From NCBI GenBank assembly GCA_009704345.1, contig WLEH01000063.1:1-6396 (forward strand): a stretch of 6,396 nucleotides of DNA, in the 5' to 3' direction. A model generated the notes under the pieces. The model was not told the origin of the DNA, did not search any database, and saw only the letters and a program-made list of their open reading frames with translations. Source of the stretch: Actinomycetota bacterium (GTDB taxonomy: Bacteria; Actinomycetota; Actinomycetes; S36-B12; UBA5976). The position numbers were made by a program, and so were the translations under genes. Shown here one piece after another: positions 1-4,919 of this stretch; position 1 is the first letter of the stretch, and each line of letters begins with the position of its first letter.

Positions 1-397
1 GGCGGAATATGCTAACTATCGCAAACGCGTTGATCGCGATCGAGAGTTAACTAAAGATCTAGCGATTGCATCAGTATTGGAACAACTACTACCACTTTTG
101 GATGATATTGATCGCGCTCGCGAGCACGAAGAGTTAACTGGTGGCTTTGCGGCCGTTGCCGATAACTTAACTAAAGTGGTGGAGCGATTTAATTTGATTC
201 CAGTTGGTGCAGTTGGTGATGAATTTGATCCAAGTGAACATGAAGCGCTACAGATGATTGAATCGGAAAACTTCACTGTGCCATCGGTAGCAACTGTGCT
301 GCGAAAGGGTTATCGCAGAGGCGATAAATTGATTCGACCAGCACAAGTAGTTGTTGCTGAACCAATAACTGCTGAAGTTACTGCGGAAGAGAACTAA
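1..397 (+). CDS. grpE: GrpE nucleotide exchange factor (3' part, 5' end outside window)
   Basis: Cytoplasmic co-chaperone that releases ADP from DnaK. The window opens inside the gene; the first full codon is at base 2 and 131 residues are visible to the TAA at 395-397. The start of the visible part (AEYANYRKRVDRDR) is the end of the long dimerising helix. It is followed by the four-helix-bundle region (LLPLLDDIDRAREHEE) and the C-terminal beta-wing that contacts DnaK, with the family signature FDPSEHEAL, then VLRKGYRRGDKLIRPAQVVVAE. The acidic tail TAEVTAEEN is short. The stop codon overlaps the ATG of hspR by one base (TAATG), so the two are almost certainly co-transcribed and possibly translationally coupled. 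dnaK would be expected upstream, outside the window. An internal ATG at 77 is not a real start, because homology continues upstream of it without a break. Confidence 0.96.
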   Translation, partial: AEYANYRKRVDRDRELTKDLAIASVLEQLLPLLDDIDRAREHEELTGGFAAVADNLTKVVERFNLIPVGAVGDEFDPSEHEALQMIESENFTVPSVATVLRKGYRRGDKLIRPAQVVVAEPITAEVTAEEN

Positions 398-750
398 TGC
401 GTTACGGGGTGCCACAAGATGAGAACACCCCGGCATACGTGATTTCCGTTGCCGCTGAAATGGCTGAGATGCACCCACAAACGCTGCGCCATTACGACAA
501 GATGGGATTAGTTTCACCCTCTCGATCCGGTCGACAGCGGCTGTATTCGCTTAGGGATATTGCGCTGGCGCGCTATGTGGCAGCGCTGGTTAAAGAAGGA
601 GTAAACCACGAAGGGATTAAGCGCATCATTGTGCTTAATCAAGAGGTGGGCGAGCTTAAAAATCAGTTAGCGCTGGTAACTGAGCGCCTTAATGACTTTG
701 AGCATAAAGATCGAAATACCAAACTTGCGGTTTATCGGCCTCGTCGTTAA
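397..750 (+). CDS. hspR: HspR, MerR-family heat-shock repressor
   Basis: 117-residue DNA-binding repressor of the dnaK operon. In characterised actinobacteria HspR binds HAIR inverted repeats, with DnaK as co-repressor. The MerR winged helix-turn-helix spans about residues 14-80: YVISVAAEMAEMHPQTLRHY is the HTH, MGLVSPSRSGRQRLYSLRDI is the wing, and EGVNHEGIKRII is the next helix, all matching the HspR subgroup rather than drug-sensing MerR proteins. Residues 80-103 (NQEVGELKNQLALVTERL) form the usual dimerising coiled coil, and the tail is basic (VYRPRR). The start overlaps the grpE stop by one base, with a weak purine-rich ribosome site (GGAAGAG, 385-391). No dnaJ lies between grpE and hspR, unlike the dnaK-grpE-dnaJ-hspR order of Streptomyces. 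No HAIR repeat is seen in this window; it would be expected upstream of dnaK. Confidence 0.95.
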   Translation: MRYGVPQDENTPAYVISVAAEMAEMHPQTLRHYDKMGLVSPSRSGRQRLYSLRDIALARYVAALVKEGVNHEGIKRIIVLNQEVGELKNQLALVTERLNDFEHKDRNTKLAVYRPRR

Positions 751-779
751 TTGACCAAACCAGGCTTTAGTTGTTCAAT
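751..779 (+). promoter_or_regulatory. Candidate promoter for the first metallopeptidase gene
   Basis: A -35-like TTGACC (751-756) starts on the base after the hspR stop codon. A 17-nt spacer separates it from a -10-like TTCAAT (774-779), which lacks the highly conserved A at position 2. Initiation would fall near 786, just before the GGGG at 785-788 that could serve as a weak ribosome site. Read-through from the hspR operon is an alternative. Confidence 0.3.
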
Positions 780-792
780 TGCGCGGGGCAAT

Positions 793-2514
793 ATGAAATT
801 CATTAAATCCATCGCAACCGCAACCGCGCTTTCGCTGTTAGTTATTGCCCCAGTTAACGCAGCACCAATTAAAGCGGGATCGGTCTGCGCTAAGCCAAAT
901 CAACAAATGAAATCTGCTGGACAGACGCTGATTTGCAAGAAAAGCGGGAAGAGATTTGTTTGGCGCGTAAAAGCAGTTAAACCAGCGACCCCTCCAACTA
1001 CCCCAGTTACGCCAACGCCGGAAGTTAAGCGATTAGCTATCTATACCGGAGGTGCTGGTGGCAGCCAAGCCTTAAGTTTTGACTTACCAGTTTCAGTAGC
1101 ACCAGCACCAGCAAATACCAATTTGAAGTTATGGGTGTATCACCCGAAGTTTAAGAACCAACCGCTGCGCAGCCCGGGGATTTGGCTTAGAAAAACTGGC
1201 GAAGAATGGAAATGGTTTCCAAACGGTAATCCCGATGGCAGCATGTATTTCAACATCGCACCAGGTAGTTATATTTTTGACACAGTTGAACCAGATAACA
1301 ACAGCAAAGACTTTAGTAGAAGGACATACTCGCTAACTGTTTCCGCTACCGGCGTTGCCAGCGTTGTTGGACTAAGGCCAAATGCTGCTGGTTTTTACAC
1401 CGTATCAGTGAATGATCAAACGAATCGAGCACCCGCGTTTGTACCCACATCAAGATGTCAGATCTTGGATCGAGATGTTAATCGTGGCATGAATGTTGGA
1501 TTTGGCAAATCAGTTAATCGATTAACCAGTCAAGGTGTAATTAAGGCATTAATTTTGCCAATTGATTTTGCTTCACTGCCTGGCACTGGCGTGCCAGCTG
1601 AGATTTTCTACAACATGGCAACCAAGATGGACACTTACTTCAAAGAGATGTCCAACAATCGGGTTAGCTTTGATTTTCAGGTGCTGCCAACTTGGCATCG
1701 AGCAAATTTTGATCCAGCGATTTACAAATTAGGGCAATGGAATGGCGGCGACCCACATAGTTATTACAAATCAGCTCTTGCCTCAGCTGATCCCGTCGTG
1801 GATTACTCATTATTTGATGTGGTTTATGTGCTATCTCCCAAAACTGTGCCCTGGTCATTAATTGCCTATGGCCCAGCATTTCCAACTGATATATCAACTG
1901 AAGATGGCTCAGTTAGAAACGGCACATTTTCTGGCGCAGATGCTTATCAACAAAACGATACGGTGGCTTGGCAATGGATGGCACATGAAACTGGGCATCT
2001 GTTTGGCATCTTTGACCTTTACACCATTGCACCACAAGCTAGCACTTATGGTGGTTGGGACTTGATGGCAAATAACTGGGGTGATTATTTAGAGTTAAAC
2101 AGTTGGAATCGATATATCCAAGGTTGGTTAGCTGATAGTCAAGTGAGATGTTTAGAACCAAATCAACTTACTACGCCAGTTGAGGTGAGTATTGATCGGC
2201 TTAACTTTAGAAATAATGAAGTGAAAGCGGCAGTAGTTAGATTATCTGACACTAAAGTGTTAGTGGCGGAAGTGAGACGCAGCGGTGGTTATGACAAGAT
2301 GCCAGAGAACTTAGAAGGTGTGTTGGTATACACGGTTGATACCACAATTGAGAGCATCAAAGGTGGCTATCAAGTACAGCGCCGACCCGGCTCAACTAAT
2401 CCAGATTTCATTGATGCTGCGCTAAAACCAGGGGATAAAGTCAAAGTAGGTAGCGTCACAGTTGAAGTGGTTTCTCGTGGTGCGCAAGGTGATGTAGTTA
2501 GATTTAGTAATTAA
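793..2514 (+). CDS. Secreted M6-like zinc metallopeptidase with N-terminal two-cysteine module
   Basis: 573-residue predicted exported protease. The start is taken at ATG 793 because MKFIKSIATATALSLLVIAP reads as a clean signal peptide (cleavage likely after VNA, residue 23); an upstream in-frame TTG at 751 would put 14 odd residues before it. Domains in order: a small module at 28-60 with C32-x15-C48 followed by KKSGKRFVW; a Pro/Thr linker at 63-78; a beta-rich domain of unknown family at about 80-215; a peptidase domain at about 245-450; and a C-terminal beta domain to 573. The zinc site is HETGHLFGIFD (H398, E399, H402, probable third ligand D408), followed by a likely Met-turn in GGWDLM (M425). 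HExGHxxGxxD resembles immune-inhibitor-A/M6 peptidases; natural substrates are unknown. No LPXTG or C-terminal membrane anchor is visible, so it is probably released or wall-associated. It is paralogous to the gene at 3330-4826. Confidence 0.85.
   Translation: MKFIKSIATATALSLLVIAPVNAAPIKAGSVCAKPNQQMKSAGQTLICKKSGKRFVWRVKAVKPATPPTTPVTPTPEVKRLAIYTGGAGGSQALSFDLPVSVAPAPANTNLKLWVYHPKFKNQPLRSPGIWLRKTGEEWKWFPNGNPDGSMYFNIAPGSYIFDTVEPDNNSKDFSRRTYSLTVSATGVASVVGLRPNAAGFYTVSVNDQTNRAPAFVPTSRCQILDRDVNRGMNVGFGKSVNRLTSQGVIKALILPIDFASLPGTGVPAEIFYNMATKMDTYFKEMSNNRVSFDFQVLPTWHRANFDPAIYKLGQWNGGDPHSYYKSALASADPVVDYSLFDVVYVLSPKTVPWSLIAYGPAFPTDISTEDGSVRNGTFSGADAYQQNDTVAWQWMAHETGHLFGIFDLYTIAPQASTYGGWDLMANNWGDYLELNSWNRYIQGWLADSQVRCLEPNQLTTPVEVSIDRLNFRNNEVKAAVVRLSDTKVLVAEVRRSGGYDKMPENLEGVLVYTVDTTIESIKGGYQVQRRPGSTNPDFIDAALKPGDKVKVGSVTVEVVSRGAQGDVVRFSN
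874..972 (+). other. N-terminal C-x15-C/GKxFVW module (first copy, in the peptidase gene)
   Basis: Residues 28-60 of the first peptidase: KAGSVCAKPNQ, then CKKSGKRFVWRVK. It has two cysteines 16 positions apart, a lysine-rich turn and an invariant-looking W. It sits directly after signal-peptide cleavage and before a Pro/Thr linker. That position and its reuse in the second peptidase suggest an exported module, perhaps for cell-surface association. The two cysteines could form a disulfide outside the cell. The function is not known to me. Confidence 0.6.
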
Positions 2515-2846
2515 TTCAAATTATTATCTGACCAATAACAAATCGCTTCATAAACGTATTGCCCTAACCCATCACCTAACTTCTGGTAAAACTTACTGTA
2601 TTCGGTAGGCAAGATATACGTCATCGCTAATGATTTAAATGCTTCTTTATTTGGTTGCCAGAATTGTGTGGTGAATTCATATTGCGCTTTAACTGCTGCT
2701 TGAGCTTCTTCACTAGTTGGGGGTAAACCTTGCAGCATCAGTTCTTGGAAGCGGGCAGTAATTAAACTAAATTGCTCAGTGAATTGCTGGTTCTGCTCTT
2801 TGGTGTAGTTGTTCTGGTATTGGGATGAATGGTAATTCGATTGCAT
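2511..2846 (-). CDS. Stand-alone TipAS-type ligand-binding domain protein
   Basis: 111-residue, predicted cytoplasmic, all-helical protein. Residues 35-105 follow the TipAS antibiotic-recognition pattern: LMLQGLPPTSEEAQAAVKAQYEFT, a W at 63, a loop, the helix KEAFKSLAMTYI, and the ending LGDGLGQYVYEAICYW. In TipAL this fold is the C-terminal half of a MerR regulator that binds thiopeptides; here no helix-turn-helix precedes it, so it cannot act as a TipA-type activator alone. Lone TipAS-like proteins such as AlbA sequester antibiotics, so drug binding is possible but unproven. The N-terminus (residues 1-25) is Gln/Asn/Tyr-rich. The only cysteine is C103. The stop overlaps that of the upstream peptidase gene through a shared TTAA. 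There is no ribosome site before the ATG; a -10-like hexamer lies 6 nt upstream, pointing to leaderless translation. Confidence 0.75.
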   Translation of the reverse strand: MQSNYHSSQYQNNYTKEQNQQFTEQFSLITARFQELMLQGLPPTSEEAQAAVKAQYEFTTQFWQPNKEAFKSLAMTYILPTEYSKFYQKLGDGLGQYVYEAICYWSDNNLN

Positions 2847-2852
2847 GAGTTA

Positions 2853-2858
2853 ATCATA
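2853..2858 (-). promoter_or_regulatory. -10 element TATGAT giving a leaderless TipAS transcript
   Basis: On the minus strand, TATGAT (5 of 6 matches to TATAAT) ends exactly 6 nt before the ATG of the TipAS gene, so transcription would start at or next to the A of the start codon. No Shine-Dalgarno sequence is present, which agrees with a leaderless mRNA, a common arrangement in Actinobacteria. No convincing -35 is seen. Confidence 0.5.
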
Positions 2859-2883
2859 AATTCCATCTGCCAAAAAATCTCGA

Positions 2884-2889
2884 TACCCT
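2884..2889 (+). promoter_or_regulatory. Possible -10 element (TACCCT) for the VOC gene
   Basis: TACCCT fits only the minimal TAnnnT form of actinobacterial -10 elements, but it also ends exactly 6 nt before the ATG at 2896, and no ribosome site precedes that gene. The 49-bp divergent spacer leaves no room for a longer leader. This is a weak call resting mainly on spacing. Confidence 0.3.
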
Positions 2890-2895
2890 TGCGCC

Positions 2896-3252
2896 ATGAT
2901 TGGAACATGGCACGGCTTAATAATCAACTGCCCTAAGCCACAACAATTGGCACCGTTTTATGCTGAACTGCTTGACTACGTCACTGTTCAAGATGAGCCT
3001 GATTGGGTGGTAATTGGTAAATCACCAGATCAACCTGGCATCGCATTTCAGCTAGATGAGAACTTTGTGCCACCTACCTGGCCAGAATTATCTGTCCCAA
3101 CTCATCTGCATATTGATATCAGAATTGCTGACTTGGATGCTGCTTTAGCTGAGGTGGAGCGGCTTGGCGGGAAATTACGCCAGAAATCAGTTGCTGATTT
3201 CTGGGTTTGCTCTGATCCAGAAGGTCTTCCCTTCTGCTTAGTTAAGTTCTAA
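2896..3252 (+). CDS. VOC-superfamily glyoxalase-like protein
   Basis: 118-residue cytoplasmic protein with two beta-alpha-beta-beta-beta halves, as in the vicinal-oxygen-chelate fold. First half: WHGLIINCPKPQQLAPFYAELLDY followed by WVVIGKS and IAFQLDE. Second half: PTHLHIDIRIADLDAALAEVERLGG followed by DFWVCSDPEGLPFCLVKF. The hallmarks THLHIDIRI and DPEGxPFCLV place it near the Glyoxalase_6 type of small actinobacterial VOC proteins; the position often occupied by His in GHPFCL is Leu here (L111). The canonical His/Glu metal set is not clearly complete, so enzyme activity cannot be assumed; ligand binding, as in bleomycin-resistance-type VOC proteins, is an alternative. It is divergent from the TipAS gene with a 49-bp spacer, which suggests linked control. 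No ribosome site is visible at the ATG. Confidence 0.8.
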   Translation: MIGTWHGLIINCPKPQQLAPFYAELLDYVTVQDEPDWVVIGKSPDQPGIAFQLDENFVPPTWPELSVPTHLHIDIRIADLDAALAEVERLGGKLRQKSVADFWVCSDPEGLPFCLVKF

Positions 3253-3283
3253 TTCGGACATTTTTCTTATTACTAATGCTTTC

Positions 3284-3311
3284 TTGACCATCCAAGATTG
3301 TTGTGTAAAGG
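3284..3311 (+). promoter_or_regulatory. Candidate promoter for the second metallopeptidase gene
   Basis: A -35-like TTGACC (3284-3289) is followed after 16 nt by TAAAGG (3306-3311), a poor -10 match. The start of this element (TTGACCA, a nearby CCA, then TTGT) resembles the region at 751-774 ahead of the first peptidase gene, at a similar distance from the ATG (46 versus 42 nt). Confidence 0.25.
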
Positions 3312-3320
3312 TGCTGGCCA

Positions 3321-3327
3321 GGAGGGG
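3321..3327 (+). promoter_or_regulatory. Strong ribosome binding site GGAGGGG
   Basis: GGAGGGG lies just upstream of ATG 3330, with 4 nt between GGAGG and the ATG. It is the clearest Shine-Dalgarno sequence in the window and decides the start of the second peptidase, because an in-frame TAA at 3306-3308 rules out any earlier start and the protein's N-terminus is unusual. Confidence 0.6.
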
Positions 3328-3329
3328 TC

Positions 3330-4826
3330 ATGTGTGGTGGATGCATTCAATCCGGACTAAGCGTTGCTGATTCTGTTGGATTAGAACCAAGCACAACAAA
3401 AGCCCTATCTATCGCAACGGCTGCGGTAATGCTGTTTTCACTATCCTCTCCGCTAGTGCCCACGTCTTCTTCGGTTAGAGCAGGCGCGGTTTGCGCCAAA
3501 GCAAACCAGAAAGTTGTTAAATCGGATAAGACTTTTGTTTGCAAGAAGAGCGGTAAAAAATTTGTTTGGAAAGTTCAGATAAAAAAGTTAATCACGCCAC
3601 CTGATGAGACTGTTGTTCCAGTTGTTCCACCTAAGAAAGTGGAATATCAAAATCCATCGCAACCTAGCGACAATATTCAGAGTTGTCAGATTAGGGAAGT
3701 AAAGCCGAGAAATGCTAGGGCTGGGCCAGATGGCGCACCTATCTTGTTGCCATCTGGATTTCCGCGAGTAACTCCAGCAACTCAACATCTAGGAACTGTT
3801 ACCTGGGCGCTAATTCCAATTGACTTTCCTGATCTATCTGGTGATCTGAATTTTGAAAGTAGAGTTGATGGTCAGATGAAGTCCGTCACTGATTGGTTTG
3901 ACACGGTCAGTGAGGGCAAACTTAAAGTGAATTGGCGTGTGGATAGCAAATGGGTTCGATTACCAAAGCCCACCACTGAATATGTGATTCCGTTTTCGGT
4001 TAACTTACGAGATTCAGAAAACGGCATAAAACTATGGCGTGATGCGATGGCTGCCGCTGATCCAGGATTTGATTTCACAAATATCCAACAAGTTATTTTC
4101 GTCCTACCAAAAGGACAAACGTTTATGAAAGAAACGTCTCAGGGATTTCCCTGGGATAAAGCAGTTATAGATTTGAAAACAAATGAAGGTTCTGTCGCCG
4201 GATTTGCAGTTACTGGATCTGATTTTGATTGGCCGGGAAGGCAATATTGGCCACATTGGGCGCACGAGTTTGGCCATTCAATTAGCCTGGCCCATATCGG
4301 TTCCTCCAGGGGAGATAATCCACCGTTTAATCCATTTGATTTAATGGGTGGCCAAGAGGGTCCATCACGGGAGTTGAATGGTTGGATGAGATTTCTCGCG
4401 GGCTGGCTAGTTGATGAAAAAATCTATTGCAAAGCTGCGACAAATCTTACCGATTTGAAATTAACTTTAGCTCCATTAAGCGATCAAAAATCTGGCCTCA
4501 AGCTCGCAATAATTCCAGTCTCCCAAACTAAAGCAGTCTTGGTTGAATCTAGACGTTTCACTAAGTTCTCTTGTGGTCCAAAAGATCGAAACGGAGTATT
4601 GGTTTATACCTATGACGCCAGATTAAGTCATGGTGAGGACTTCTTAGTTCCGATTCGGCCAACTGGGCGACCCGTGGTTAACATCAACACTCCAGAATCT
4701 CCCTGTTGGACCCAACCATTTGCTGATCCGCTGCTCTATGAAGGTGATTCAGTAACTGTTGAAGGAATGACAATCAAAGTACTGCAAAGTGGTGATTACG
4801 ATCAGATTCAAGTGCAACGACCGTAA
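3330..4826 (+). CDS. Secreted M6-like metallopeptidase paralogue with HEFGH site
   Basis: 498-residue predicted exported protease, colinear with the one at 793-2514 from the N-terminal module to the C-terminal beta domain. The start at 3330 is supported by the ribosome site at 3321-3327, but the N-terminus is odd: about 28 residues beginning MCGGCIQSG precede the hydrophobic core (ALSIATAAVMLFSLSSPLV), with likely cleavage after SVRA (residue 51). Next come the module C55-x15-C71-KKSGKKFVW, a Pro/Val linker at 84-115, and the peptidase domain at about 150-365. The motif is HEFGHSISLAH (H312, E313, H316), where H322 takes the third-ligand position held by Asp in the paralogue and S319 replaces the usual Gly. 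NPFDLM supplies a probable Met-turn (M339). C119 and C367 match C222 and C453 of the paralogue; C415 and C459 are an extra pair. It lacks the beta-rich insert of the first protein. The substrate is unknown. Confidence 0.83.
   Translation: MCGGCIQSGLSVADSVGLEPSTTKALSIATAAVMLFSLSSPLVPTSSSVRAGAVCAKANQKVVKSDKTFVCKKSGKKFVWKVQIKKLITPPDETVVPVVPPKKVEYQNPSQPSDNIQSCQIREVKPRNARAGPDGAPILLPSGFPRVTPATQHLGTVTWALIPIDFPDLSGDLNFESRVDGQMKSVTDWFDTVSEGKLKVNWRVDSKWVRLPKPTTEYVIPFSVNLRDSENGIKLWRDAMAAADPGFDFTNIQQVIFVLPKGQTFMKETSQGFPWDKAVIDLKTNEGSVAGFAVTGSDFDWPGRQYWPHWAHEFGHSISLAHIGSSRGDNPPFNPFDLMGGQEGPSRELNGWMRFLAGWLVDEKIYCKAATNLTDLKLTLAPLSDQKSGLKLAIIPVSQTKAVLVESRRFTKFSCGPKDRNGVLVYTYDARLSHGEDFLVPIRPTGRPVVNINTPESPCWTQPFADPLLYEGDSVTVEGMTIKVLQSGDYDQIQVQRP
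3480..3578 (+). other. N-terminal C-x15-C/GKxFVW module (second copy)
   Basis: Residues 51-83 of the second peptidase: AGAVCAKANQ, then CKKSGKKFVWKV. The cysteine spacing (x15), the KKSGK turn and the FVW ending are identical to the first copy, while the intervening residues have diverged. It is again placed immediately after the predicted signal-peptide cleavage site and before a Pro-rich linker. Confidence 0.6.
3726..3757 (+). repeat. Perfect 9-bp inverted repeat inside the second peptidase gene
   Basis: CCAGATGGC (3726-3734) and GCCATCTGG (3749-3757) are exact reverse complements around a 14-nt loop, and a G-U pair could extend the stem to 10 bp. It encodes the stretch around residues 133-143, ahead of the catalytic domain. 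No U-run follows, so it is not an intrinsic terminator; an mRNA hairpin or chance are both possible. Confidence 0.5.
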
Positions 4827-4830
4827 ATGA

Positions 4831-4919
4831 ATTGGGATAGCTTTTAGTAGTTAATCTATTTCCGTCAAATAACGTTTCTGGAAGTTAATCCCTGACAACT
4901 AACTACTCAAAATCCCGAT
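4831..4919. repeat. Imperfect inverted repeat spanning the convergent peptidase/dnaB 3' ends
   Basis: The left arm 4831-4853 (ATTGGGAT, then TTTT, then AGTAGTTA) mirrors the right arm 4900-4919 (TAACTACT, CAAAA, TCCCGAT). The arms give 8 bp of AGTAGTTA/TAACTACT plus ATTGGGAT/ATCCCGAT with one wobble, joined by an asymmetric A/T internal loop. The right arm includes the dnaB stop codon. The 46-nt centre could itself fold (TTCC 4860-4863 with GGAA 4880-4883). Its place between two converging genes suggests a role in ending both transcripts, but neither side has a U-tract, so a standard intrinsic terminator is not shown. Confidence 0.45.

Noticed and set aside
248..517. Minus-strand open frame across grpE/hspR
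   Set aside because: It lies opposite two strongly recognised genes and its translation has no family features.
751..792. Upstream in-frame TTG start for the first peptidase (14 extra residues)
   Set aside because: It would place MTKPGFSCSIARGN before a well-formed signal peptide; the ATG at 793 gives a standard export signal, and TTGACC at 751 reads better as a -35 element.
1..800. HAIR operator (CTTGAGT-N7-ACTCAAG) for HspR
   Set aside because: No such inverted repeat is visible around hspR or before the first peptidase; the operon promoter lies outside the window.
1664..2065. Small open frames on both strands inside the first peptidase gene
   Set aside because: They overlap the catalytic domain coding region and show no start signals or recognisable protein.
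3300..3420. Possible tRNA or riboswitch ahead of and in the start of the second peptidase gene (odd VGLEPSTT-like translation)
   Set aside because: No cloverleaf arms, T-loop consensus or known riboswitch core could be aligned; an uncharacterised RNA structure cannot be excluded without folding.
3347..4078. Three minus-strand open frames within the second peptidase gene
   Set aside because: They are shadows of the real coding strand, with low-complexity or shuffled composition.
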